DNA of 7,490 nt from Methanofastidiosum sp. (GCA_013329085.1 DUKX01000109.1:1-7490); one strand, 5' to 3'; positions 1-5,597 are shown, counted from the first letter of the stretch. Numbers and translations are program-made. Notes: generated from the sequence alone by a model not told the origin.

Positions 1-130
1 TCTCCCTAACATCTCTGTCTCTTTGTCGGGTTTTATAATTTTCATAACCCCAAAATAAAATGGTCCATAATAAACAGGTAAATACAGTGGTTATAGTAAT
101 GACCATTATTTGTTTTGCAATGATATTCAT
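1..130 (-). CDS. Hypothetical single-pass membrane protein, C-terminus beyond window
   Basis: An open frame runs from an ATG at 130 off the left edge of the window, giving 43 visible codons. The visible N-terminus starts MNIIAKQIMVITITTVF and continues into a hydrophobic stretch (about residues 7-28), then a charged segment rich in Arg, Asp and Glu (KTRQRDRD). This is the pattern of a signal-anchor protein. The start is 24 bases after the stop of the preceding membrane protein gene (155-559), so the two are probably cotranscribed. The ribosome binding site is weak: a purine stretch AGAAGA lies about 12 bases upstream. No family is recognised and the function is unknown. Codon choice and membrane topology match the neighbours, which supports a real gene despite its truncation by the window. 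Confidence 0.55.
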   Translation of the reverse strand, partial: MNIIAKQIMVITITTVFTCLLWTILFWGYENYKTRQRDRDVRE

Positions 131-154
131 TTTAGTAGACATCTTCTGGCAACC

Positions 155-559
155 TCAATATGAATGGGGATAAAAGAAATCTTTTAATATAACCGTGGGA
201 TATATTTTCTTTTTTTTATCTGGTTCATAATAGAAACACACAATCCCCAGTTTTTTATTTTCCGTTATTAGCAGAACATAATTATTTGTTAAAACATATT
301 CGTCTTTAGTTAAATTATTTCTTAATGAAAATTTATTAATTTCTATCCATAAATCATCTAAAGGTAAAATATGTTCAGAATTGCAAATAGTTGTTGATAA
401 AATGCATTTAGTCATCCAATCATTTTTCACCCTTATATAGCTGCTCTCTCGAATTAATCCAAAAGATAATAAATTAAACCCTAAAATTAAAAAATAAACA
501 AAAGTAGTAACAAAGAATGAAATAATTATCATTTGATATTTAGATATTTGATTATTCAT
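155..559 (-). CDS. Hypothetical membrane-anchored protein, 134 aa
   Basis: Function is not recognised. There is one transmembrane or signal-anchor segment at about residues 10-33 (MIIISFFVTTFVYFLILGFN), followed by a soluble domain of about 100 residues, probably periplasmic. The tail is Lys-rich (PDKKKKIYP, around residues 113-121) and the protein ends FFYPHSY. The start is ATG at 557-559, with a modest GAG Shine-Dalgarno-like element about 10 bases upstream. A good sigma-70-like promoter candidate at 588-616 would give a leader of about 20 bases, so this gene may open its own transcript rather than depend on the TPR gene upstream. A partial membrane protein gene follows 24 bases downstream. 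Size, topology and location resemble the orphan immunity-like membrane proteins elsewhere in the window, but I see no sequence relation to them. Confidence 0.7.
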   Translation of the reverse strand: MNNQISKYQMIIISFFVTTFVYFLILGFNLLSFGLIRESSYIRVKNDWMTKCILSTTICNSEHILPLDDLWIEINKFSLRNNLTKDEYVLTNNYVLLITENKKLGIVCFYYEPDKKKKIYPTVILKDFFYPHSY

Positions 560-587
560 ATATTGTTATCTCAAATATAATCGTTTG

Positions 588-616
588 ATTTTAAGATATA
601 TCTCACAGCCTAACAA
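588..616 (-). promoter_or_regulatory. Candidate sigma-70 promoter for the 155-559 gene
   Basis: Read on the minus strand, a -35 like TTGTTA (611-616) is separated by exactly 17 bases from a -10 like TAAAAT (588-593). These match the consensus at 4/6 and 5/6 positions. The predicted start near 581 lies about 20 bases before the ATG at 559. The region just upstream holds a transposase remnant, so insertion debris may have forced or supplied a separate promoter here. In A/T-rich DNA such matches also arise by chance. Confidence 0.4.
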
Positions 617-624
617 CTTAATAA

Positions 625-722
625 TTTGTAAATAATGGACTGGAGAAATCATATTCAAGAGGGAAGAGTATAATCGAGAACGACCTCACGGCTCTATGGG
701 ATACCAAACCTCAGAAGATTTC
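625..722 (+). pseudogene. IS3-family transposase (orfB) C-terminal remnant, copy 1
   Basis: The plus strand encodes EEYNRERPHGSMGYQT-SEDF (frame from about 641 to 722). This is the highly conserved end of the IS3-family integrase domain, typically 'YN.ERPH..LGY.TP..F', just after the catalytic DDE residues. Only about 25 recognisable residues remain, and a TAA interrupts the frame just upstream at about 633. The first 98 bases match 6099-6196 at 91 of 98 positions. Unlike copy 2, similarity stops abruptly at 722, before the expected stop codon and terminal inverted repeat, so this copy has lost its right end. It is antisense to the surrounding genes and is certainly not functional. Confidence 0.8.
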
Positions 723-732
723 GGGGACTGTT

Positions 733-773
733 GTTGCAACTCTTCGATTGTTACGTTCCCTGCGAGTTGCAAC
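733..773. repeat. Inverted repeat, 10-bp perfect arms with 21-base loop
   Basis: GTTGCAACTC at 733-742 is the exact reverse complement of GAGTTGCAAC at 764-773. Each arm also contains GTTGCAAC, itself a palindrome, so the octamer is present both as a direct and as an inverted repeat. There is no U-run after it on either strand, so it is not a classic intrinsic terminator. It sits where similarity between the two transposase remnants ends, downstream of the TPR gene on the minus strand. It could be an mRNA-stabilising hairpin, a protein-binding dyad, or the end of another mobile element. Confidence 0.6.
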
Positions 774-801
774 ATTCTCCTAAGACTTGGAGTGTAATAT
801 A

Positions 802-1787
802 TTATTGAGTAGGTAGGCTTTCAGAGATTAACTGATTATCAACCCTGGCAAATCCATTTATTCTGGCTTTTCCAAAAGCATCCTCTGCCTCCAATGTTTT
901 GTCTGCTGCTTTACACATATTTCCCAAACAATACCAAATTTCCCCGTCATCAGGATGATTTTTCAGGTAACTATTTAGTATTCTTATGCCTTGAGTAAAT
1001 CTATTGTCAGCTTTCAATAACTCTGAATATTGAATTATTCCATATCCGTAATCAGAATCTATCCTATAACCAATAGAAAAATACTCTTCAGCTTTTTCAA
1101 ACTCATGTAATATAAAATAACAATTACCCAAGGCAAAACAAGGGCACTTATCATTAGGATTTAATTTATACATTTTCTTATAATACTCTATGGATAATTG
1201 ATAATTTCCTTTTTTTCATTTATCACACCCAGCCAGTATAAAGCATGATAATTTTCACTATCCTCTTTTATCAAGTTAATTAATATCTTTTCAGCCTCGG
1301 TATCTCTATTCAAGCTAATGAGACATTTTCCATAACTGCAATTTACTCTTGGATCATCCGGAGAAATGGAAATAGCTTTTTCAATATACTTTAAAGCAAC
1401 CTCCGGGTTCTCTTCGCTATCCAATACTATAAGACCTAGATTGTTCCATGCAGGTACAAATAAAGAATTGATTTGTATTGCCCTCTCATATAATCTTTTA
1501 GCATCAGTTATTTTCCCTGAACCTTCATATTCACAACCAAGATTAAATAATGATTCATAATCATCTTTTTTTAACGATATGATTTTATTTAACACTTCAA
1601 ATTCTTTTTTCTCATCTCCGACTTTAGAACACAAAAAAGAATAATATTTCAAATAAGTAATCTTATTAGGAGTTAGGTTGCAAGCTTTTTCTGCATAATT
1701 TAAAGCCAGGATAAAATCACCTTTTGAATAGGCTTTTTTAGATTTACAGAACACATAATTTCCTACTAATACATCTACTAATTTCAT
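802..1787 (-). CDS. TPR-repeat protein, 328 aa if joined by a -1 frameshift
   Basis: Two open frames (1188-1787 and 802-1173) are halves of one protein. Joined by a -1 shift at 1209-1215 they give about 328 residues built almost entirely of tandem tetratricopeptide repeats. I count about nine, starting near residue 17, with the usual W/Y-x-x-L-G...Y and A-x-x-x-F/Y-x-x-A...P motifs, for example LFNLGCEYEGSGKITDAKRL and AWNNLGLIVL. TPR solenoids are protein-protein interaction scaffolds. No enzymatic domain and no signal peptide is evident, so it is probably cytoplasmic. The start is ATG at 1785-1787 with a good AAAGGA Shine-Dalgarno that overlaps the end of the preceding small ORF. The 0-frame product alone would be 199 aa (six repeats). 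The split may be programmed frameshifting, a real mutation, or a base miscalled in the A7 run. Partner and role are unknown. Confidence 0.8.
1209..1215 (-). promoter_or_regulatory. A_AAA_AAG slippery heptamer in the TPR gene (possible -1 frameshift site)
   Basis: On the minus strand the reading frame is GAA AAA AAG followed by GAA, so the last A of the first codon plus the next two codons form A_AAA_AAG. This is the canonical bacterial -1 slippery heptamer known from dnaX and many IS elements. A -1 slip here changes the downstream reading to GGA AAT TAT CAA, which continues a TPR repeat (EKKGNYQLSIEYYKKMYKLN) without a gap. The 0 frame stops at 1188-1190, five codons after the site. I see no strong Shine-Dalgarno enhancer or stable stem-loop around the site, which weakens the case for programmed frameshifting against a single-base loss in an A run. 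Confidence 0.45.
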
Positions 1788-1800
1788 GATTTATCCTTTG

Positions 1801-1953
1801 TTAATGACTCCATGGGAAATCTGAATCTTTGTGTGTCCAGTTGTAAGCTGGGTCCTTTGCCCAGGAAGAATATCGGTCCAAGACATTTGATGGATCATCC
1901 CATATTATTTTCCATTTTTTACTGCTCTTTTCTTCAGTTGGAATACCAGGCAT
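1801..1953 (-). CDS. Small Trp-rich ORF, 50 aa, possibly the tail of a lost gene
   Basis: The ORF encodes 50 residues from ATG 1953 to TAA 1801, beginning MPGIPTEEKSSKKW and ending DSDFPWSH. It is soluble, with five Trp and many charged residues, and its composition looks protein-like rather than random. It lies between the 1987-2457 membrane protein and the TPR gene. Its stop is 13 bases before the TPR start, and the TPR Shine-Dalgarno begins two bases after the stop, so it is probably translated in the operon or was once. There is no visible ribosome binding site before the ATG. The frame is open for nine more codons upstream, up to a TAA at about 1981-1983. It may therefore be the 3' remnant of a larger gene (for example a toxin tip) rather than a complete small protein. 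No family is recognised. Confidence 0.4.
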   Translation of the reverse strand: MPGIPTEEKSSKKWKIIWDDPSNVLDRYSSWAKDPAYNWTHKDSDFPWSH

Positions 1954-1986
1954 CAAGGATATATTAAGACCGGCTAGGATTTAAAA

Positions 1987-2457
1987 CTAGTTAATAGTAA
2001 GAATATTATGAACATCTTCATATTTCATGATGTGAAGTTGATATAAGTCTTTATTTGAAGGAATTGAATTATTCCCCCCATACAATACTAATAAAACAAA
2101 TTCCATATGTTCTTTTTCGTTATTACTAATATCATCAATTCGTCTGTTTCCTAGGAAATAACGAAGAGTACTTTTCTCATTAGGTTTAAGTAATGCTTTA
2201 ACGAGCCAGGATTCCCCAGAATCACCTTCAGATAAGGTATCTATTCTGCATAAATATATCTTTAATTCATTATCAGTATGGTTCACTATATCAAAAGGAA
2301 GATATGAATCGTGCTGTTGGCGATAATAATAAGTTCGATAATAGCGAACAGGAAAAGCTGTTATTATTTCAATTAAGAATAGGAGAGATAATAAGCTAAG
2401 TAATAATATAAAGCATTTTTTTAAAGTAACTGATTGATGAAGTGATATGGGTTTCAT
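1987..2457 (-). CDS. Membrane-anchored hypothetical protein, 156 aa (paralog B of a tandem pair)
   Basis: The N-terminal signal anchor is preceded by KK, with hydrophobic residues at about 15-34 (CFILLLSLLSLLFLIEIITA). A soluble domain of about 120 residues follows. It aligns along its length with the 2454-2927 product. Both have a Tyr-rich juxtamembrane segment, then '.Y..f.I.N.TD....i...RI' (residues 52-72 here), then a Pro/Gly-Glu-Lys/Thr turn, 'F.GN/DNN.I..iSN.E...' (101-114), a hydrophobic 'vLL.LY' strand (120-126), and 'LY...I..Y' (138-146). The start overlaps the upstream stop as ATGA (2454-2457), with an AAGGGAA Shine-Dalgarno, so translation is coupled. The 'N-h-T-D' beta-strand pattern suggests a small beta-rich extracytoplasmic domain. 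The context (downstream of an Rhs tip and immunity gene) suggests an orphan immunity-like protein, but this is inference only. Confidence 0.75.
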   Translation of the reverse strand: MKPISLHQSVTLKKCFILLLSLLSLLFLIEIITAFPVRYYRTYYYRQQHDSYLPFDIVNHTDNELKIYLCRIDTLSEGDSGESWLVKALLKPNEKSTLRYFLGNRRIDDISNNEKEHMEFVLLVLYGGNNSIPSNKDLYQLHIMKYEDVHNILTIN

Positions 2458-2927
2458 ATTGAATTCCCTTTTTTGCCAGTTTCAATATGAATAACTCCAG
2501 ATGAATCACTATAAGTCAGTATCTGCTTATATAAAAGATGACTATCAGCCAAATCTTTTGATTTATTTCTATAAGCTAAAAGAATATAACGTAGTTCTGC
2601 AATTTCTTCATTTGAAAAACTCTCTATGGGATTGTTATCAATAAAACAACAACACTCTTTGGTTTCGCCCGCCGGGATATCTTGATTCATCACCTTGCTT
2701 ACATATTTATTATTCCAATTGATAGGAGGATTTATCCTGGTTATTTTGACAGTAATGGTTTGATCCGTTTCATTTGCAATATGATATTTCACATAGCAAG
2801 AGGGATTTTGGCTATAGTATCGATGATTATTGTCATGAAACCAATATCTGATTACCAGTAGATTTATTTCTAAACCCGCTGTAAGAAAAATATAAATAAT
2901 AAATATGTTACCTACAATCTTCCTCAT
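2454..2927 (-). CDS. Membrane-anchored hypothetical protein, 157 aa (paralog A of a tandem pair)
   Basis: The N-terminal hydrophobic segment is at about residues 5-27 (VGNIFIIYIFLTAGLEINLL). A Tyr/His/Asn-rich linker follows, then a soluble domain beginning CYVKYHIANETDQTITVKIT (44-63). A CCC triplet at 92-94 could bind metal or form disulfides if exported, and its paralog lacks it. The domain matches the product of 1987-2457 in order and spacing of motifs, so the pair arose by tandem duplication and has diverged strongly. The start is ATG at 2925-2927 with a GAGTGA Shine-Dalgarno seven bases upstream. It lies 27 bases after the putative immunity gene and overlaps the next gene by four bases. 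No known family is recognised. Function unknown; possibly immunity-like by context. Confidence 0.75.
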   Translation of the reverse strand: MRKIVGNIFIIYIFLTAGLEINLLVIRYWFHDNNHRYYSQNPSCYVKYHIANETDQTITVKITRINPPINWNNKYVSKVMNQDIPAGETKECCCFIDNNPIESFSNEEIAELRYILLAYRNKSKDLADSHLLYKQILTYSDSSGVIHIETGKKGNSI

Positions 2928-2954
2928 AATTCACTCAGTATCTATATAGATTTA

Positions 2955-3488
2955 TCAGAGAAAATCAATTTCAAAGAAATAATCTTCATCCCAGTCAAAA
3001 GTATAATAACTTTCTCCTGGCTTGGCGTTACAATATTCAAATGCTTTTCTGATTTCATCAAATTTTAAAAAGCTTACGGTCCTTTTCTCCGGGCATTCAT
3101 CAGGATCAAATTCATCTTCTTTCACCCAATGACCTTGGGCAATATATTCCTTAATAAATTCAGTCCCTTTTTCAGTCCCATATAGAATCGAACATCCTGG
3201 GCGATCTTTGAGTGTCCCTTTTAACAAAGGGATATTGACTTCCCCAAGGTTTCCAATGACTTTACAGATATCCCCTTCATCCATACCATAATACTCAGGA
3301 TGAGGTAAATAGGTCTTGTCTTTTCGATTTACCACAATGATTCGATAAAAATAGTGATCATTCAGATAGAGTTCTTCAAAATCTCCATACGGGGATGTCT
3401 CTTCATTATATTATTTCCAAAATTCATTATCCTTGGTCTCAATCAAATCTGCCCAAGAAACATAATCGCAAATTTTGATTTTTAACAT
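2955..3488 (-). pseudogene. Putative immunity gene for the Rhs tip, interrupted by TAA at codon 26
   Basis: The full frame starts at ATG 3486-3488 (MLKIKICDYVSWADLIETKD) and would give 177 residues. It is interrupted once, by TAA at 3411-3413 right after NEFWK, and then continues in the same frame as YNEETSPYGDFEELYL to the stop at 2955. The C-terminal 126 residues are also accessible from a GTG at 3335. The protein is strongly acidic and Trp/Tyr/Phe-rich with no membrane segment, which is typical of cytoplasmic immunity proteins that block a nuclease-like toxin. I do not recognise the family. Its start lies inside the last 50 bases of the Rhs tip frame (3439-3488), a coupled arrangement expected for a toxin and its immunity gene. 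The TAA could be a real nonsense mutation or an error. Reinitiation at 3335 would still make a 126-aa fragment. Confidence 0.65.
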
Positions 3489-4068
3489 AAGTTTTTAGCC
3501 CATCGTAACCTTGATTTTGATAAATTTCATTTATCTGAGACCCCCAATCATTAAAATCACATGGAAGATGCTTTTTCCCTAGTTTTGTATGATAATCATC
3601 ACTCTTTTTTTTCTCACCCCATTCTGTGTGATAATGTATCACTTTATTCTGACAATGTTTATCTTTATTATTTTCATGATAATCTTTATGAATACCCCAT
3701 TATTCCAATACAGAATCGTCTTGATATTGGATTTTATTCTCAAAAAAATCTTTATATATTGGTTTTGTTGATGGAGTCAAAGGCTTAGCTTGATCGATTC
3801 CTAATAAATCAACTAAATCGACAAAATCTAATCCATCCTCATCATATCCATTAATCGGATCATTAAAGGTATACTGATAAAGGTTTGGCCCATCCAGTTT
3901 ATAAGGTTCCCGGCTCAACCATCTCCCTATTTCAGGGTCATACCATCGGGCGCCGAAATAATAAAGCTGGACTTCCGGGTCCCATTCCTTCCCGGTCAGG
4001 TGAAGGAGGTTATCAGATGTCCCCTTGCTGAATAGGACATTGCCAAAACCCTCTTTATATAACAGTGC
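3439..4068 (-). pseudogene. Rhs C-terminal fragment: core end plus variable toxin tip
   Basis: An open frame from 4068 encodes the classic end of an Rhs/YD-repeat core: HLTGKEWDPEVQLYYFGARW at residues 23-42, then YDPEIGRW and SREPYKLDGPNLYQYTFNDP at 52-71, ending at the DEDGL boundary (residues 76-80). Rhs cores normally run to over 1000 residues, so almost all of the shell is missing. Upstream the frame ends at TAA 4069-4071. After DEDGL comes a non-core tip of about 130 codons starting DFVDLVDLLGID. It contains an in-frame TAA at 3700-3702 (codon 123), but the frame continues without any shift through a His-rich stretch (KVIHYHTEWGEKKKSDDYHT) to TGA at 3439. The tip is unlike any toxin family I can name. 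Clustered His, Asp and Lys would fit a nuclease, but this is speculative. It is a displaced or orphan tip cassette, probably dead. Confidence 0.8.
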
Positions 4069-4072
4069 TTAT

Positions 4073-4123
4073 AGTATCTTCAATCCCATTTAGGATTGTA
4101 ATAGGGATTAAACCATAGATACT
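4073..4123. repeat. Imperfect 51-base inverted repeat at the Rhs fragment edge
   Basis: On the minus strand AGTATCT (4117-4123) pairs with AGATACT (4073-4079), and TTAATCCC (4104-4111) pairs with GGGATTGA (4080-4087). A five-base bulge on one arm separates the two stems, and the loop is 16 bases. The structure begins two bases beyond the TAA that ends the Rhs frame. There is no following U-run in either direction. It may mark a recombination or insertion junction, or be a chance structure in decayed DNA. Between it and the next gene (4124-4184) I see nothing recognisable. Confidence 0.5.
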
Positions 4124-4184
4124 TATTCCCTTGGAACTAATAATGGCTAATCAGTAAACGCTTTTGGATAGGAAAGAAAAAAAC

Positions 4185-4820
4185 CTATTTTAAATTATGG
4201 AATAAATCAACCCCATCATGTCTATACCAATGAGGTTCTATCTTCCAGAGATGGAGTGGTTTATGATTTGCTTCAGGTAGGGAAGTCTTCTCGAAATAGT
4301 AAAACCCTCTATGAGGCCCGGTTTCAAATTGCACCCAATACCCTTCCCCTTCTATATATCCTGCAAAGATTTGCCTGACCCTATTCCCCTCTGGATCTGA
4401 GCCATAAAAATTACTTGGTTTTTCCTTATCTTTATATAATTTCATATCTTCCATCACAGAGACTCTCATTTTATCCATCCAGCTCTTTTTTTTCGTAAAT
4501 TGGGTCAATACCCCTTTCTGATGGGGAATAATCAATAAAATATTGATAACTAAAAAGGTAATTAATCCCCATAAGACAATCTCAACAGGTCTTTTCCAGA
4601 GAGAATTTGATATTTTAAAAGGTATCTTTGATTGGATAAGCTCGCTGATTAAAAATAATAAACCCCAAAAAGAAATAAAAAATAATATTAGCCAAAGAAG
4701 CCCTATGATTTGCAAGCCATCTGTTAATCCCGCCTGGTATCCCCAATCATAGGTTCTATATCCTGATAAGATGGATAAAACCAGGTTTACTGACAACAAG
4801 ATTTTCTTAGCTCCCGGCAT
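4185..4820 (-). CDS. Three-helix membrane protein with C-terminal 'PHWYR' domain, 211 aa
   Basis: Three hydrophobic segments lie at about residues 6-22, 36-61 and 78-99. A soluble domain (about 110-211) follows and ends IEPHWYRHDGVDLFHNLK. The stretch VQFETGPHRGFYYFEKTSLP (163-182) followed by LWKIEPHWYR recurs in the products of 7083-7490 and 5598-5843, so the three share a C-terminal domain. With three helices the domain should face the side opposite the N-terminus. The start is ATG 4818-4820 with a strong AGAGGGG Shine-Dalgarno, overlapping the upstream gene by 14 bases (4807-4820), so the pair is coupled. A T-rich tract follows the stop, but without a stem it is not a convincing terminator. 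Function is not recognised. Membrane topology next to Rhs tips suggests an immunity-like protein against a membrane or periplasmic toxin (inference). Confidence 0.75.
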   Translation of the reverse strand: MPGAKKILLSVNLVLSILSGYRTYDWGYQAGLTDGLQIIGLLWLILFFISFWGLLFLISELIQSKIPFKISNSLWKRPVEIVLWGLITFLVINILLIIPHQKGVLTQFTKKKSWMDKMRVSVMEDMKLYKDKEKPSNFYGSDPEGNRVRQIFAGYIEGEGYWVQFETGPHRGFYYFEKTSLPEANHKPLHLWKIEPHWYRHDGVDLFHNLK

Positions 4821-5220
4821 AATACCTGACCCCTCTCATTATCAGCATGCTGGCAAAATAGACGACAATATACAACACCGGGAAACAGAGGATACCCGCA
4901 TATCTGTTCTTTTTAAATACGGCTAGACTGGCAGCTCCGCTCATCATAAGGATGGAGATCTCCCAGAAAAGAGCATACGACTCATTTTGAAATAAATAAC
5001 TATTAAGGAAAGAAGAGACAAATAAAGTAATAACCATCCCTGCTATAGATAGGATAAGAGAAATAATAATTGTTAATAGACAAACTACCCCTTTATTTTT
5101 AGAATTTTCTTTATATGCTATATAGCCGGCAAAAAACGGATAGAGGGTAAAATTATAAATCATTGTGGCCATTATAAGGCTTCCAATTATCATGGCGGCC
5201 ATCATGTTTTTTTCATCCAT
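4807..5220 (-). CDS. Four-helix integral membrane protein, 137 aa
   Basis: Four hydrophobic segments (about residues 7-33, 45-71, 83-102 and 107-128) make nearly the whole protein membrane-embedded, with short loops such as AYKENSKNKG (35-44) and FKKNRYAG (102-109). Positive-inside bias of these loops suggests both termini face outward if they are cytoplasmic, although the short termini leave this open. The start is ATG 5218-5220 with a good AAGGTGAAG Shine-Dalgarno that begins within the stop codon of the 41-codon ORF upstream. The 3' end overlaps the 4185-4820 gene by 14 bases, so the two products are probably made together and may act as a complex. No family is recognised. Small polytopic proteins encoded beside toxin tips are often immunity proteins for pore-forming or membrane-active toxins, but nothing here proves that role. 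Confidence 0.75.
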   Translation of the reverse strand: MDEKNMMAAMIIGSLIMATMIYNFTLYPFFAGYIAYKENSKNKGVVCLLTIIISLILSIAGMVITLFVSSFLNSYLFQNESYALFWEISILMMSGAASLAVFKKNRYAGILCFPVLYIVVYFASMLIMRGVRYYAGS

Positions 5221-5232
5221 GTTTTCTTCACC

Positions 5233-5358
5233 TTAAACGCATAAATCATATAATAAATAGATAATAAATACCTTAAAAAACAGGAAAAAGATAATTATTA
5301 AGCTCAGTATAACAAATATTGAAATTAACAAATTTCTAATATAATTATTTTGTTTCAT
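5233..5358 (-). CDS. Small hydrophobic ORF, 41 aa
   Basis: The ORF runs from ATG 5358 to TAA 5233. After a short polar start (MKQNNYIRN) it is one long hydrophobic helix, about residues 10-36, with an aromatic end. It stops 12 bases before the 4807-5220 start, and the Shine-Dalgarno of that gene overlaps its stop codon, so it would be the first member of a three-gene membrane operon. The sequence before its own ATG (AATTCCC) has no ribosome binding site, which lowers confidence. It may be a real small membrane protein, a leader ORF, or the surviving membrane anchor of a decayed gene. Confidence 0.4.
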   Translation of the reverse strand: MKQNNYIRNLLISIFVILSLIIIFFLFFKVFIIYLLYDLCV

Positions 5359-5501
5359 GGGAATTATATTGATATGCTTTATTCATCTTTAGACTTAGAT
5401 CTTTTAAGATACATTCCATTTTTGAATAATTCGATATAGATATTTTAATTATTCCCTACCAAAGTGTTTTTAATAAAAGATTTCTCAAATGTTATCTCCA
5501 C
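5345..5501 (-). other. Non-coding or decayed stretch with short ORF fragments
   Basis: No complete gene is visible between the 41-codon ORF and the IS left end. Two short minus-strand frames stand out. One is a 24-codon ORF (ATG 5419 to TAA 5345) that overlaps the start of the 41-codon ORF. The other is a 21-codon open piece (5379-5444) ending KNGMYLKRSKSKDE, which looks like the natural charged tail of a protein whose body is gone. A/T-rich -35/-10-like words occur but none is convincing. The best reading is the eroded 3' end of a gene cut by the IS insertion at 5502. Confidence 0.35.
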
Positions 5502-5502
5502 T

Positions 5503-5524
5503 GACTAGCCCCCAAAAACTGTAC
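5503..5524 (+). repeat. IS3-type left terminal inverted repeat (IRL)
   Basis: The core CCCCCAAAAACT at 5509-5520 is preceded by GACT and followed by GTAC. It pairs with the reverse complement of 6219-6240, differing at four positions. IS3-family ends typically have TG at the tip and a C-run followed by an A-run, as seen here. Confidence 0.65.
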
Positions 5525-5554
5525 CAGTTAAAATGTTAATATACTCCAGGTCTT

Positions 5555-5567
5555 GGGGACAGTTCCC
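5555..5567. repeat. Quasi-palindrome GGGGACAGTTCCC
   Basis: A near-symmetric 13-mer (10 of 13 positions symmetric) extended outward by TGGG/CCCA pairing, lying just inside the IS left end. GGGGAC-AGT-type palindromes of this sort are found beside REP/IS200-type single-strand transposase elements, but no such transposase is in the window. It could be a leftover of a different element or a chance dyad. Confidence 0.3.
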
Positions 5568-5597
5568 AGGGTAGAGGTTATAAAACATTTAGTAAAC

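Noticed and set aside
1366..1560. Plus-strand ORF of 64 codons
   Set aside because: It lies wholly antisense to the TPR gene, has no ribosome binding site, and its translation has no domain-like features; the minus frame is clearly the coding one.
3411..3702. TAA reassigned to a sense codon (alternative genetic code)
   Set aside because: TAA serves as a normal terminator for several apparently intact genes here (for example at 802, 4807 and 6866), so two in-frame TAA codons are better explained by decay.
3561..3788. Two overlapping plus-strand ORFs (75 and 60 codons) rich in Phe, Ile and Tyr
   Set aside because: They are antisense shadows of the Rhs tip. The hydrophobicity comes from reverse-complementing Lys/His/Asn/Asp codons.
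4073..4123. Integron attC site
   Set aside because: The dyad has a bulge but lacks the conserved core ends (GTT-type and its complement), and no integrase is present.
4140..4187. Intrinsic terminator after the 4185-4820 gene
   Set aside because: There is a T-run on the minus strand just after the stop, but no GC-rich stem in front of it; the only pairing (ATAGG/CCTAT) encloses the T-run.
4543..4752. Plus-strand ORF of 69 codons
   Set aside because: Antisense to the three-helix membrane protein, whose own helices and Shine-Dalgarno are convincing.
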